Positions 29,901 through 39,465 of a stretch of DNA of 64,000 nucleotides are shown one piece after another. The DNA comes from Allorhodopirellula heiligendammensis (lineage in GTDB: Bacteria; Planctomycetota; Planctomycetia; Pirellulales; Pirellulaceae), in assembly GCF_007860105.1 (NCBI RefSeq), contig NZ_SJPU01000001.1, forward strand, positions 2,685,326 to 2,749,325, read 5' to 3'. Under the pieces are notes generated by a model. That model ran no database searches, had not been told where the DNA came from, and saw only the letters and a program-made list of their open reading frames with translations. The translations under genes and the position numbers were made by a program. Every line of letters starts with the position of its first letter. The stretch's first letter is position 1.

Positions 29901-31132
29901 CGTAGGGTTCGATTGACGTGGTAACCATCACTGGCACGCGTGAAATAACGGGCGAGTCGCTCTTCATTTAACTCACTAAGTGCTTCTCCGGAGTATATCC
30001 CCTTGGCTGCAATTTCGAGGGATCCTTGATGTGCGTCGGTGGCGAATATCTTCACCTCAATCGCTCGGTTTTCTTTGCGTAATTCTTCGTCTACCAGAAT
30101 TGCGATCGAATAAGCTTCCTCACCAGATGCGCACGCGGCCACCCAAATTCGAATCGGCTCGCCGGTACTTTCACGAACGAGCCGCGAGATGCATTCACGC
30201 CGTAATCTTTCAAACGCTTCCGGGTCACGAAAGAACTTCGTCACGCCAATCAACAAGTCCTCATACATCTCGCTGAGCTCCGTCGCATCGGTAGCTAGGC
30301 GAGTGACGTAGTCGTCAATGGAATCGAGCCCTAATAGAGAAATGCGGCGACGGATCCGGCGTCCCACCGTGCTCGACTTGTATTGAGAAAAATCGATGCC
30401 GTAGCGACGGTTCAGTAGCAATGCGATCTGATCAACGCCCTCCATGTTGTTCATCTCCAGCGCCTCGTGCACAAGTGTCTCCTTGGACACAGCACGCTGG
30501 GAGTAAGACACGAGTGTTTCGGCAATTGCCGCAGGAGGCAGCACTAAATCGACGCGACCGGTCGCGTTGGCACTCGTCGGCATCCCGCTGAATTTCGCCG
30601 ATGTTTCATCCTGAACCAGCACGAAACCACCGACGGTACTGACGTCGACAATCCCGCGTGAACCATCGCTACCGGTGCCTGAGAGGATCACCGCCAGGCC
30701 GCGATCACCGACATCAGCGGCCAGCGACGTTAAAAACTGATCGATGGGATGGATCAGGGATCGATCATTGCTGCGTTCGGTCAACAGCAGCTTTCCATCG
30801 CTGATCACCATCTCTTTCCTTGGTGGGATCAGGTAGATCGAGTTTGGCTGGACCTCAACACAGTTCTCGACGCGGTGGATGGGTATACTGGTGTGGCGAG
30901 CCAGTAACTCCTCCATGTGACTTTTAAAGTCGGGTGACAGATGTTGAATGACGACGAACGCCATTCCAGAGTCCGCGGGCATGGCATGAAAAAACGCTTC
31001 GAGAGCCTCCAGACCACCCGCGGAGGCTCCGACCCCAACAATGTGAAAGTCTTCGCACTTTTCGCGATCGGGTTCTGCTGCCAGTGCGTCATGGCTCATC
31101 TTCAGTCGGTCTCCGTTGTAGGGGCTGCACAT
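26999..31132 (-). CDS. CheB-CheR-PAS-LOV hybrid histidine kinase
   Basis: A single 1377-residue frame. Residues 30-215 are a CheB methylesterase (Ser37 in GVGASAGG, His64, Asp156 in GTGSDG). Residues 220-490 are a CheR methyltransferase ([22 protein letters not shown]). Residues 660-745 are a heptad-rich coiled coil, and 745-850 a PAS domain. Residues 865-975 are a LOV-type PAS with NCRFLQ (Cys904), Asn936, Asn946 and Gln967. HisKA follows with His1003 in SHELRTP, then HATPase and a C-terminal receiver (about 1255-1377, LILMDMQMP). It joins methylation-type signalling with a predicted blue-light-sensing kinase. An ATG at 31099 is an alternative start. It is divergent from another hybrid kinase. 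Confidence 0.93.
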   Translation of the reverse strand: MCSPYNGDRLKMSHDALAAEPDREKCEDFHIVGVGASAGGLEALEAFFHAMPADSGMAFVVIQHLSPDFKSHMEELLARHTSIPIHRVENCVEVQPNSIYLIPPRKEMVISDGKLLLTERSNDRSLIHPIDQFLTSLAADVGDRGLAVILSGTGSDGSRGIVDVSTVGGFVLVQDETSAKFSGMPTSANATGRVDLVLPPAAIAETLVSYSQRAVSKETLVHEALEMNNMEGVDQIALLLNRRYGIDFSQYKSSTVGRRIRRRISLLGLDSIDDYVTRLATDATELSEMYEDLLIGVTKFFRDPEAFERLRRECISRLVRESTGEPIRIWVAACASGEEAYSIAILVDEELRKENRAIEVKIFATDAHQGSLEIAAKGIYSGEALSELNEERLARYFTRASDGYHVNRTLRNYVVFASHNLINDAPFTQMDLVTCRNMLIYLQPAAQRQSLLMFHFALKLNGTLFLGPSESTGELSAEFKTIDTKWRLYSKRRDVRLSMGMRAPSGRRAERLPHVTLPAMPPRSNRVDQDLIEVYDQVLAKVMPCSILVSEAGEIHHVFGGAERFLRNRSGRPSNHLLEVLDDSLRNPVAAAWHHAIKKAESVRNGPTTFDGADGQEEVVITITPLSEGTSGPSNFLVAIEATGSATQPQRPIDATAAEMHRTRVDSLESDLKVSQENLQAALEEMETSNEELQASNQELIASNEELQSTNEELHSVNEELYTVNAEHQRRVEELAIANDDMDNLLATTRVGVIFLDRDLYIRRFTPEIARVFHLTGGDTGRSMEQFAHALNYSNLTEKLHEVLDTQRELEVKVADRAGTFFLLRVLPYRSDDTTEGLVLTLIDINSLEEAAAEIRLQKLAIESAINGIVITDPRQDDDPIIYANQGFLDLTGYERDEVLNRNCRFLQSRDTDQEAISQIRGSLAAGDPVRMAILNHRKDGTAFWNDLSITPVRDQDGEIVNFVGVQHDVTAQVEAQQRLEEANRAAQQASDAKSSFLAMMSHELRTPLTSVLGFADILRSESDDPDYLDKIDTIRRNGAYLLALLNDILDLSKIEAGKLTFGKQSIDVRAVLKEVEILMQVRAKEAGVPLRFDLRQPLPTDVTADEVRVRQILVNLISNAIKFTQDGEVLVAAVVKENCDHDDQPMAYCLEISVTDTGIGISDEQLTKLFTPFNQAQEQTPRHAGGTGLGLSISKRLAEGMDGTIEVESELGTGSCFTLRLPITAEQAQTRTGEATLVDAKKTERPADFPTISAKILLADDRRDVWQVGKHFLEKCGAQVTIAENGLQAIKHVEQAAGEGEPFALILMDMQMPVLDGRQAVARLRTLGYRTPIIALTADAMDGERESCIAMGCNEYFPKPIDALLLTNLIADMLGR

Positions 31133-31294
31133 GACGTCTGAAATGAGCCATGGATCGTCAAATTCTGTCAGTTAGAGCCTTAATGTGCAAGTTGCGTGCC
31201 TATCCTGACTCGTCCGCTGGCAATCTTCCGCTAGAATGGAAGCGCCACCGATTCGCCAATCCGCTTACTACCGCCCAGCCAGGATGTTTTTCAG
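31133..31294. promoter_or_regulatory. Shared divergent promoter region of two signalling genes
   Basis: These 162 bp separate the leftward CheB/CheR kinase gene and the rightward CHASE3 kinase gene and must carry both start regions. AGGA at about 31281 serves as a ribosome site for the TTG start at 31295. No palindrome stands out. Confidence 0.4.
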
Positions 31295-33460
31295 TTGCCC
31301 CGATCCACGATTCGTAAGCTGAACCGACTCTTCGAGCCGATCTGTGCTGCAGGCGTTATCACGCTACTGGTCATCAGCGGCTTTGTCACGCTGCACAGCC
31401 TCACAAGGATGTGGCAGGACGTGGACAAAGTGGGTGGCTCGTATGCTGTTCTGGAGACGCTCGATTCGCTGTCGATTGCCCTTCGTGAAGCAGAAGGTTA
31501 TCAGCGTGGGTTCCTCGTCACTGGGGATGACAGTTATCTCGATCGGTACATGGCGGCCGAGGCAAGTTTGGATGACTTGCTCTCTGAACTCACCCAGCGA
31601 ACGGCGAACAATCCGTCCCAGGATGAAGTTCTGGATTCTCTCAAACAGTCCATTCGCATCAAACGTGAAGAGCTCAGCTTCACGATCAAGCTGCGACAAG
31701 AGGGCAGTCAAGCAGACGCGGACGTGGTTGCCCGAACGAATTTCGGCAAAGACCTGATGGCACAGATTCGTGATGAGGCGGAGTTGATGCGGGGCAACGC
31801 GCGAGTGCGATATGCCATGCAATTGGCCGAAACGAAACACACCTACCAAACCGCGTGGCTGACTGGTCTCCTACTCACCCTGTCTGCGCTAGCACTGGTG
31901 GGTGGCGTTTTATGGGCGGTTTACCGACAGCGAAGGCTGAAGGAAAAGAACCGTAAACTCGATGAACAGATCCGCTTGTTCCTCGAACAAATCTCCGACT
32001 ACGCCATCTTCATGATGGACACCGAGTGCCGCGCTACGACCTGGAACGATGGCGTCAAGCAAGTTCTCGGCTTCGATGAGCTTGAGTTCTTAGACCGCGA
32101 CGTCCGCCCACTCATATTCACGCCGGAGGCCCACGCTTCTGGCGTTGTCGACGCCGAATTTGAAAGGGCTACTAAGAATGGTGCCGCGAGTGACGATCGC
32201 TGGATGAAACGCAAGGATGATACTCAGTTTTGGGCATCCGGAATTACCAGCTCCATTCGCAACGCCTCCGGTAAAGTTGTCGGATTTAGCAAGGTCATGC
32301 GAGACATGACCGAACAGAAACAGAACAGCGATGAGCTGAGTCGTTTGGCCGCAGAACTCTCCGAAGAATCGCGTCGCAAGAATGAATTCCTCGCCACGCT
32401 AGCGCACGAACTCCGTAATCCGCTTTCGCCGATCAAGAGTGCCGTCCAGTTGATGTCGCTAATGGACGTCAGCCCTGAAATTCACGATTTACGCGCGACC
32501 ATGGAGGTTCAGGTCGAGCAAATCGTTCGTTTGCTCGACGATTTGATGGACGTGTCACGCATTGGACGCGGAAAGATCGATCTTAAGAAACAAGTTGTCG
32601 AGATCAGTACGGTCATTGACGCCGCGGTCGACAACGCCCAGTCGCATGTTGAAGCGAATAGCCAGCAGCTCTCCGTGCGAGTTGCTCCAAGTGGATTGTG
32701 CGTTGATGTCGATCCCGCCCGCATCACACAGGTGATCTGTAATCTCATCAATAACGCATCGAAGTATAGTGATGTCGACTGTAAGATTGACGTTTCCGCT
32801 GAGCGTGTCGACGAGTTTGTCGTCATCACCGTCACTGACAATGGCAGCGGGATTTCACCTGAACGGATTGACGATATCTTCGAGATGTTCGCGCAGATCG
32901 AAGATTCTGTTGAACGTGGCGTTGCCGGATTGGGGATCGGGTTGACCCTTGTTCGCACGCTCGTCGAGTTGCATGGAGGAACCGTCGCAGCCGCCAGTGA
33001 CGGAATCGGCAAAGGTAGCGAATTCACGATTCGCCTACCCGCAGCGATCGCTCCCGAAGTGCAGGAAGCTGTGCCTGCGAAGGCGCCTCATAACGTCCGC
33101 CCCATGAAGGTTCTCGTTGTAGACGACATGCGAGCTCTGTCGGTCATTCTCTCGCGACTGCTCACCAAATTGGGGCACGACGTCCGCATTGTTGACAGCG
33201 GAACTGCCGCTCTCGAAGTGCTCCAAACCTTTCCAGCGGACGTGGTTTTCTCAGATATATCGATGCCAGGCATGACTGGATATGAACTCGCCAAGCAGCT
33301 GCGCAAAGACCATCGCCATCGCGATATGAAATTGGTTGCGATGACTGGCTACGGCCAAGCCAGTGATCGGCAGAAGGCACTCTCAGCAGGATTTGATGAG
33401 CACATGGTCAAACCCGTCGACTTCAAAGTCCTGCAAGCCTTCTTTCAGGGCGACGATTGA
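31295..33460 (+). CDS. CHASE3-PAS hybrid sensor histidine kinase with receiver
   Basis: A 721-residue protein. TM1 is at about 16-34, then a periplasmic CHASE3 domain (LREAEGYQRGFLVTGDDSYL), TM2 at about 185-207 and a PAS domain (FLEQISDYAIFMMDTECRAT). Next come HisKA with the phospho-accepting His in LAHELRNPLSPIKS, HATPase (NLINNASKYS, DNGSGI, GLGIGLTLV) and a C-terminal receiver (VLVVDDMRA, phospho-Asp in VVFSDISMPGM). It starts with TTG at 31295 because no in-frame ATG precedes TM1. Its divergence from the CheB/CheR/LOV kinase suggests one signalling module. Confidence 0.92.
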   Translation: MPRSTIRKLNRLFEPICAAGVITLLVISGFVTLHSLTRMWQDVDKVGGSYAVLETLDSLSIALREAEGYQRGFLVTGDDSYLDRYMAAEASLDDLLSELTQRTANNPSQDEVLDSLKQSIRIKREELSFTIKLRQEGSQADADVVARTNFGKDLMAQIRDEAELMRGNARVRYAMQLAETKHTYQTAWLTGLLLTLSALALVGGVLWAVYRQRRLKEKNRKLDEQIRLFLEQISDYAIFMMDTECRATTWNDGVKQVLGFDELEFLDRDVRPLIFTPEAHASGVVDAEFERATKNGAASDDRWMKRKDDTQFWASGITSSIRNASGKVVGFSKVMRDMTEQKQNSDELSRLAAELSEESRRKNEFLATLAHELRNPLSPIKSAVQLMSLMDVSPEIHDLRATMEVQVEQIVRLLDDLMDVSRIGRGKIDLKKQVVEISTVIDAAVDNAQSHVEANSQQLSVRVAPSGLCVDVDPARITQVICNLINNASKYSDVDCKIDVSAERVDEFVVITVTDNGSGISPERIDDIFEMFAQIEDSVERGVAGLGIGLTLVRTLVELHGGTVAAASDGIGKGSEFTIRLPAAIAPEVQEAVPAKAPHNVRPMKVLVVDDMRALSVILSRLLTKLGHDVRIVDSGTAALEVLQTFPADVVFSDISMPGMTGYELAKQLRKDHRHRDMKLVAMTGYGQASDRQKALSAGFDEHMVKPVDFKVLQAFFQGDD

Positions 33461-33574
33461 TTCCACGCCTTGGCGACACTGACAACGTCCGCACAACACC
33501 CTCGGTCGGCCGTGTGTCCCCCAACGCCGTGGCACCACAGAGGACGCAAGCAATGTCCAAGATAAAATAGAAAG

Positions 33575-33648
33575 TAGGGCTGGCAGGACTTGAACCCGCG
33601 ACCTAGGAATTATGAGTTCCCAGCTCTAACCAACTGAGCTACAGCCCC
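33575..33648 (-). tRNA. tRNA with CAT anticodon (elongator Met, or lysidine-type Ile)
   Basis: On the minus strand a complete cloverleaf is readable. The acceptor GGGGCTG pairs with CAGCCCT (first pair G-U). The D arm is GCTC/GAGC. The anticodon stem GGGAA/TTCCT holds loop CTCATAA, and the T arm GCGGG-TTCAAGT-CCTGC follows. The discriminator is A and CCA is not encoded. Loop CTCATAA occurs in both elongator tRNA-Met and the tRNA-Ile whose C34 is modified to lysidine, so identity is left open. Confidence 0.93.
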
Positions 33649-33783
33649 TGGCAAAATGCTGCTCGATTAAAGCTGCATTTCGAGAATAGTTTAGCAGGCC
33701 TGTCGACTTTGTTGCAGTGGGGACCAGGCCTGCCAACGGACAGGTTGATGGTGCGGATCGTATTGACCCATGGAGTTTCCGGA

Positions 33784-35238
33784 TCATCGACCCTCGCGAG
33801 AATCGAAATCGCTGGAATCGGTGTGTTGGGGTAGTCGCAGGCTGAAACGGCTTCCCTGCCCCGGCGTGCTCTCACACGATAGTTCGCCACCGAGTGTTCG
33901 TGCGATCCGATGGGCGATCGCCAGCCCGAGCCCGTTGCCCGCAATCCCCAGGTTCCTCGCCTCACGCGATCGAAAAAATGGGTTGAATATGTGCGGACGA
34001 TCGTCTGCTTCGATGCCGCAACCACGATCAATGACATGAATGAACACGCCGCCACCGTGAGTTTCCGACGAGATGGTGACGGGGGTGCCCGGCTCACTGT
34101 ACTTCAGCGCATTGGCAACGAGATTGCTGATAATCTGGGTGAGTAATGACGGTGTGGCTAACGCCTCCGTTCCCGCTGCGACATGGTTTTCAAGGTTGAG
34201 ATCGTTTACTCGGGGGAAATGTTTCCACGAGTGCTGCTGCTCGTCCAACCACGTGTGAATGTCGATTGGTTGCAATTGGGGAAGAGTCGCGTCTGCTTCA
34301 TTGCGGGCAAGGAACAACAGCGACTCGACGATTTCCTGGAGGCTCCGGCAGTGCGTGCGAAGCACGCTCAACGTCTGTTGGTACTCAGCCTGAGTACGCG
34401 GTTTTCTCAGCGTCACGTCGATTTCACCCATCAGTACCGTCAGCGGCGAGCGTAGTTCATGGGCGGCATCACCTGCGAAACGACGTTGTTGATCGAACGC
34501 AGCCTGCTGCCGATCGAGTAACCGATTGAATGTCGAGCTGAGTTCGGCGAGCTCATCCCCTGAGTCATCTATTTTGAGTCTAGCCTGAAAGTCCGATCCG
34601 GCGATCGATCGAGCCTGATGTGACATGGCAGACACTGGCCGCAGAGCTTGGCGTACAAGCCATCGGCCCAGCAGTGCTGCGATCAACCACGCCGCCAGCG
34701 GCAATAGAATCACGAGCAACGTTAACCGTCCCAGCATCGCATCTCGCTTCACGGTCGCACGACCAACGACGACCAAGACTTCGTCAAACTCATCGAGTTC
34801 TCTGTTAAGGGAAGCGGGTCGCGGGGCACGCAGTCGTTGGTACATCAGCATGGTGGGCTCCGACGCCAGGACGCTATTGCGAATCGTTCCACTGGAAACC
34901 GTCAGTGCAGCAAGTTCCATAGCACGGGATCGAAATGTGGGAGTGGCGGTCGGCGATGCCTCGACGACCAGCTGTTGGTCGCCAACGACAATCCACTGCG
35001 CCTCCCCAAACTCGTCCAAAGAGCCGAACGCAATCGAGTGCTCCAGCGGTTGCCACTTGACCTCCGTTTCTTCGACCTCCGCCGCCGCGACGAGAGAGTG
35101 GAGTGCCCCACTCAGCTCGCGGTCAAACTGAAAATGGATCTGCCGACTGGTGACCGAATAGAACACCAGTGAATAAATGATCAAAGCTCCGGCGAGGGCG
35201 GCGAGAAAGAATGCGGAAACGCGCGTCGTAAGCGTCAT
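33784..35238 (-). CDS. Two-component sensor histidine kinase (CusS/QseC-like topology)
   Basis: A 484-residue kinase. TM1 is at about 8-28, followed by a periplasmic loop of about 140 residues, TM2 (LTLLVILLPLAAWLIAALLG) and a HAMP domain with QARSIAGSDFQARLKI. HisKA follows with phospho-His in DAAHELRSPLTVLMG, then HATPase motifs NLVANALKYS, DRGCGIE and GNGLGLAIAHRIA. The ATG overlaps the stop of the response-regulator gene (ATGA), so the two are coupled. The periplasmic ligand is unknown; metal or envelope-stress sensing is common in this subgroup. Confidence 0.93.
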   Translation of the reverse strand: MTLTTRVSAFFLAALAGALIIYSLVFYSVTSRQIHFQFDRELSGALHSLVAAAEVEETEVKWQPLEHSIAFGSLDEFGEAQWIVVGDQQLVVEASPTATPTFRSRAMELAALTVSSGTIRNSVLASEPTMLMYQRLRAPRPASLNRELDEFDEVLVVVGRATVKRDAMLGRLTLLVILLPLAAWLIAALLGRWLVRQALRPVSAMSHQARSIAGSDFQARLKIDDSGDELAELSSTFNRLLDRQQAAFDQQRRFAGDAAHELRSPLTVLMGEIDVTLRKPRTQAEYQQTLSVLRTHCRSLQEIVESLLFLARNEADATLPQLQPIDIHTWLDEQQHSWKHFPRVNDLNLENHVAAGTEALATPSLLTQIISNLVANALKYSEPGTPVTISSETHGGGVFIHVIDRGCGIEADDRPHIFNPFFRSREARNLGIAGNGLGLAIAHRIARTLGGELSCESTPGQGSRFSLRLPQHTDSSDFDSREGR

Positions 35239-35924
35239 GAGTCGGTCACGTGGGCAGCGTCCAAAATGTAGCCCTGGCCTCGCCGGGTCAGGATCACTCG
35301 CGGACCAAACTGTTCGAGCTTGCGCCGCAGGTCTTTGATATGCACTTCGAGTGTGTTCGAGAGGCCGTCAAAGTTTTCGTCCCACACGGTCTCATAAATT
35401 CGTGTGCGCGACAGCACTCGCTGTGGATTGCGCATGAACATGGCCAACAGTGAGAACTCCTTGGCGGTTAGATCTAACATTTCACCTCCGCGAGTCGCAC
35501 GCTGTTGAGCCAAGTCGATGCGAATGTCGCGGTAGTCGAGATAGATCGAGTCCGTTTGGCTCGGCCGCCGGAGCAATACCCGGATACGAGCCAATAGTTC
35601 CTCAAATGCGAAGGGCTTGGTCAGATAGTCGTCAGCGCCCGCATCCAACCCTTGAACGCGTTCGGTGACGCCGTCACGAGCAGTCAAGAAAAGCACCGGC
35701 GTGCTGCGATTCTTCTGTCGAAACCGCTGTAACAATTGAATGCCGTCTTCTCCCGGAAGCCACCAGTCCAAGATCACAAGGTCCCAGACTTCAGACTGCA
35801 ACCGCAACCAGGCTTGGCGTCCATCAGCGGCGTGCTCAACGACATACCCCTCCTCCGTCAATCCGCGCACGAGAAAATTGGCGATGCCAGGATCATCTTC
35901 CACCGCGAGGATGCGCACGCTCAT
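35235..35924 (-). CDS. OmpR/PhoB-family response regulator
   Basis: A 229-residue regulator. The receiver (1-120) shows the acidic pair in LAVEDDPG, the phospho-Asp in LVILDWWLPGEDG, the Thr in FLTARD and the Lys in TKPFAFEEL. The C-terminal winged helix (about 130-225) has LDLTAKEFSLLAMFM and NTLEVHIKDLRRKLE. It is coupled to the sensor kinase downstream. Two TAAACT hexamers 7 bp apart (35949-35961) lie just upstream and could be an autoregulatory site; that is inference. Confidence 0.94.
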   Translation of the reverse strand: MSVRILAVEDDPGIANFLVRGLTEEGYVVEHAADGRQAWLRLQSEVWDLVILDWWLPGEDGIQLLQRFRQKNRSTPVLFLTARDGVTERVQGLDAGADDYLTKPFAFEELLARIRVLLRRPSQTDSIYLDYRDIRIDLAQQRATRGGEMLDLTAKEFSLLAMFMRNPQRVLSRTRIYETVWDENFDGLSNTLEVHIKDLRRKLEQFGPRVILTRRGQGYILDAAHVTDS

Positions 35925-36067
35925 TCACCGATACCTCGGAACATAAAGTAAACTTTAAACTGCTTTCACGGTGGGTTTCGGGTGGATGGCAAGAATGGAG
36001 GCATGGTCGAAACAAGCTCCTCTTGTCGGCAACCTGCTCCATTTCCACCAGTCGGAAGAACCATACC

Positions 36068-36616
36068 ATGTCCATGCAAACCATCGCTGCGATTCATTCA
36101 ACTTTTCCACGCGAACTCGCACCAACGTTAGCGAATAGCTTTTCCATGATGGGAGCACCGCGGCAGGATGAGGTCAAGTCACCCACGATTTCAGTGACGA
36201 CCTTCCATTCGATGGAGAACCTGTGTGACATTGTCAAAACCCTCGACGGGCGATTCGGTCGACGCCTGGGGGTCGCGATTGAACTGCCTGATCACGGTGC
36301 ACCGGAGTGGCATCGTCTTGCTCGGACCGTTGGCGACGGAGGACGACTGGCGATCGTCGTCCCTCCCCAATCCAGAACCACGCTGCCCTTACTCAGTGCG
36401 AGCAGCGAGGGGCCGAGCCGCAAGGGGACGAGCAGCAAGGGGGCATCCATTGCGGGGTGGGATCAGACGCAGCACTATGTCTCGGTGGATCAAGCTGTTG
36501 AAAGTCTGTTGTCGGATCGCATGAAGTTCGATCGGTGCTTCATCCTACGCCCGGAATGGCATGACGCGGGTAGCGTCTTCGCTGCGATCGGTCGCAGCAT
36601 CGTCGCCTGCGGATAG
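36068..36616 (+). CDS. Hypothetical protein
   Basis: A protein of 182 residues from the ATG at 36068. I do not recognise the family and no membrane segment or signal peptide is seen. A Ser/Lys-rich stretch (PSRKGTSSKGASIAG) interrupts what otherwise looks like an alpha/beta fold (LCDIVKTLDGRFGRRLGVAI, CFILRPEWHDAGSVFAA). It is divergent from the two-component genes with 143 bp between, so it could be a target of that regulator. A hairpin follows its stop. The TTG frame extension to 36023 is less likely. Confidence 0.6.
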   Translation: MSMQTIAAIHSTFPRELAPTLANSFSMMGAPRQDEVKSPTISVTTFHSMENLCDIVKTLDGRFGRRLGVAIELPDHGAPEWHRLARTVGDGGRLAIVVPPQSRTTLPLLSASSEGPSRKGTSSKGASIAGWDQTQHYVSVDQAVESLLSDRMKFDRCFILRPEWHDAGSVFAAIGRSIVACG

Positions 36617-36635
36617 TTCCGCGGGGTGCACAGCA

Positions 36636-36659
36636 GGGGGCCTAGTTGCACAGGCCCCC
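36636..36659. terminator. Terminator-like hairpin
   Basis: GGGGGCCT (36636-36643) pairs perfectly with AGGCCCCC (36652-36659) around an 8-nt loop, 20 bp after the stop of the preceding gene. No T-run follows, so it could also be an mRNA-stabilising hairpin. Confidence 0.55.
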
Positions 36660-36812
36660 ATGCAACCCTAGTCTATAGACATGTTGCCCGAGCTGCTCGC
36701 TCATTTCTACGGGCGAGTGAGTGCGTGATTGCGGGACGTCGCCCGCCCTTGAATACGGTTACTGCTAACAATTGATTACTGCCAACAGTTATTCGTCAGG
36801 ATACACAGTCCA

Positions 36813-38843
36813 TTGAGAAAGCAAGACAAGCGAGTTCCCTTCCTAGCCGCCTGCGCATTTTTGGTCGCGCTCGTTTCGCGGTCGCCAGTCGCCGATGCAC
36901 AAACGCAGCCCTGGGCGGCGGGCGAAAAATTGCGTCTGGCCGTCGACGTGGGGCCGCTGGGCGTGACACGTCACTCCCAGGTTCCGTTGCTCGGCACCGC
37001 CGACATCCTCGGCAATGGCCCGTATGATCTCCTGGTTAGCAATCGCACGTTCTTGCCTTTCGAGCACTTTACCGCCGGCGGTGTGCCGGTCTACGGCCAA
37101 CCTCGCGAGTTTCAAGCTCCCCCAGGATCGCTGGCTCTCATTACTGGGGATGAAAAACTCTCAGCAGTGGTGTACCGCGATAACAAAGTTCGGATGGCTC
37201 AGTTCGATCGGTCCAACCTCCGGTTCGAATTCTCCGACCCACGTTCGGTCGAGGTACCCGGCGGGCTAAAGACTCTCACTGCGACGTCACTCACGAATAA
37301 TCGCATCGCGGTGCTGTTTACGAAAGGGGATGGTAAAGCCCATGGAGTGCCTGGTGCCCATTCTCATTCGGCAGAATATCGGCCATTTAACGGATCGGGA
37401 ATTTGGCGTGGCAAGCTATCGTACGCGGTGCTAGGAGCATTGAAACTGGGGATGGACACGCCCGCTGCGGAGGTAAGTTTCCCGATCTTCCCTTCTCAGC
37501 GAGACTTTCTGATTCGCTGCACGGGTCTATCTCAGGTGGAGTTTCCTGCGCATGAACAGCGGGGCGTGATGGGAGCGGCTTCGCAAGGAATGTTCTACTA
37601 CTTTCGTAACTCAACTCAGAACGGATTGGAGTTGGAACCAGCGGTGTTGATGTGTGGTGCTGATAGCAACGGCATGCGGCATCCCGGCATCTACCCGAGT
37701 CCGGCAGCGATTCCCGATCCGACCACCGGGGACTCGGATCTCCTGGTGGCGGACACCAGCGCGGTTTGGTTCTATAACTTTTCAGGTCGGTTTAGCTCGC
37801 GCGGCGGACCGATTTATGATCCACCGGTGCCGGTGCTGATCAAGGACCCAGCCCTGATGATCGGAGCGCTGCCCGTCCTGACCTCGGGCGACTTGGACGG
37901 TGACAGGCTGACGGATCTGCTGAGTGGAAACGACGCCGGACACTTCTTTTTCATTCGCAACATTGGAACGGCAGAGCAAGCTGAGTTTGCTGCACCGCAG
38001 CGAATCAATGCAGGCGGGAAAGTGGTTAAAGTCGATGCTGGTTACACCGGAATCCAAGGCCCTTCGGAGTCACGCTGGGGGTACACCTGCCCGACACTGG
38101 TCGATTGGAATCACGACGGATTACTGGATATTGTCTACAACAGTATCCAAGCGGATATTTCTGTAATGCTTCATGAGCCGGGTTCCAATCCTCCCGCATT
38201 TGCGCCGCCGGTGGTTTTAAAGAGTGATACGATGGAACTGCATTTGGTTTGGCGTACTCAACCTGCCATCACCAATTGGGGTGTTGCTGACGGTCCTCAA
38301 TGCATCATCGTCAATGACGAACAGAATCAGTTGCGTCGGTACTGGCAGGTAGATGATTACAACGTCACTCCGGGCGAGGTCCTTCGGTTGACGACGGGCG
38401 AACCTATTCAAGCACATGGAAAACGATTCGCTGGGCAGTTTGGTCGAACCAAGTTGCAAGCAGTCGACTGGGACGGTGATAGCGTTATCGACCTGCTCGC
38501 TGGCACGGGCCGGGCAGCTTCACTGCCTGGCCCCGGCGGAATCCCCGACGACACCTTTGAGGGAGAGCGGCGACAGGCAAGCGTCTTGTTTCTTCGCAAT
38601 GCAGGCACCAATAGTGAACCGGTTTTCGAATACCCGCGCGTCATGACCTTCAACGGCGACAAGCTCGAGATGGGGACGCACAGCTGCTCGCCTTTAGCGG
38701 TGGATCTGGGACGTGGTCAACTGGATTTGTTGGTGGGTGAGGAACACGGCAGCGTGATCTACTATCCACGAGAGAAGCTGGCGACAGTTTCCGTAGGTTC
38801 GGCTGACGCATCGCCCGCTGTGGAATCCATTCCAAACGATTAG
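36813..38843 (+). CDS. Secreted FG-GAP/VCBS-repeat protein
   Basis: A 676-residue protein with a signal peptide (FLAACAFLVALVSRSPVADA, cleavage near ADA-QT). It contains beta-propeller-type repeats with calcium-binding loops: GDLDGDRLTDLLSGND, VDWNHDGLLDIVYNS, VDWDGDSVIDLLAGTG and a final LGRGQLDLLVGEE. FG-GAP proteins form seven-bladed propellers used in adhesion or ligand binding outside the cell. The start is TTG at 36813, since no in-frame ATG precedes the signal peptide. It stands alone on the plus strand. Confidence 0.85.
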   Translation: MRKQDKRVPFLAACAFLVALVSRSPVADAQTQPWAAGEKLRLAVDVGPLGVTRHSQVPLLGTADILGNGPYDLLVSNRTFLPFEHFTAGGVPVYGQPREFQAPPGSLALITGDEKLSAVVYRDNKVRMAQFDRSNLRFEFSDPRSVEVPGGLKTLTATSLTNNRIAVLFTKGDGKAHGVPGAHSHSAEYRPFNGSGIWRGKLSYAVLGALKLGMDTPAAEVSFPIFPSQRDFLIRCTGLSQVEFPAHEQRGVMGAASQGMFYYFRNSTQNGLELEPAVLMCGADSNGMRHPGIYPSPAAIPDPTTGDSDLLVADTSAVWFYNFSGRFSSRGGPIYDPPVPVLIKDPALMIGALPVLTSGDLDGDRLTDLLSGNDAGHFFFIRNIGTAEQAEFAAPQRINAGGKVVKVDAGYTGIQGPSESRWGYTCPTLVDWNHDGLLDIVYNSIQADISVMLHEPGSNPPAFAPPVVLKSDTMELHLVWRTQPAITNWGVADGPQCIIVNDEQNQLRRYWQVDDYNVTPGEVLRLTTGEPIQAHGKRFAGQFGRTKLQAVDWDGDSVIDLLAGTGRAASLPGPGGIPDDTFEGERRQASVLFLRNAGTNSEPVFEYPRVMTFNGDKLEMGTHSCSPLAVDLGRGQLDLLVGEEHGSVIYYPREKLATVSVGSADASPAVESIPND

Positions 38844-39078
38844 CGGTTTCACCACTAATGCACGAAAATGCAAGCCGGTCGATCGCCCCGGTGGATTTCC
38901 ATGCAGTTTTCCCGCGTCGTGGTCACACAATTGCTGCCGTGGCAGCCTTGCAGACCAGCTGCGATGGGCTTGGCACACCAGTTGCTCTACCTCTTGTAGA
39001 CAAGTTCAGTGGCGGTCCCAGCACGATTACCTGCCAGAGCCGATTTCCGCCACGCTCTGGCCCATTGGAGAAGATACC

Positions 39079-39342
39079 ATGAGAAAGTCGTTTCTTTTTA
39101 GCTCGCTCGCCGCCATGTTGACCTTCGCCTTGGTCGGCTGTGATGTCGAGCAGACGCGCGAAGGTGAACTGCCAACCGTTGATGTCGACCCTGGGCAAGT
39201 CCCGGCCTATGACGTCGATGCACCCGATGTCGATGTGTCGATGGAGGAATCGACGGTCGAGGTTCCCGATGTCGACGTGGAGATGAAGGAAAAAGAAGTC
39301 GAGATGCCCAGTATCGACATCGACTTGCCAAAAGACGAGTAG
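39079..39342 (+). CDS. Small acidic lipoprotein with VDVD-type repeats
   Basis: An 87-residue protein with a strong ribosome site (GGAG eight bases before the ATG). A lipoprotein signal (FSSLAAMLTFALVGC) places the lipidated Cys at 21. The mature part is built from short repeats of the PDVDV/PTVDV/PSIDI kind alternating with Glu/Lys-rich spacers, giving a strongly negative, probably extended chain. I do not recognise a family. The repeats could bind divalent cations or basic partners at the envelope. Confidence 0.78.
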   Translation: MRKSFLFSSLAAMLTFALVGCDVEQTREGELPTVDVDPGQVPAYDVDAPDVDVSMEESTVEVPDVDVEMKEKEVEMPSIDIDLPKDE

Positions 39343-39465
39343 TCAAGCTGGGCACTCGGAACTGACCGGGTTCCCGCTATGGTAAACATAGGGCGAGCAA
39401 GACCTGCTCGCTGCCACGTTGAGTGGGCATCTTTCACCCCAATCGATTAAGCGTTTCTCAGCAAT

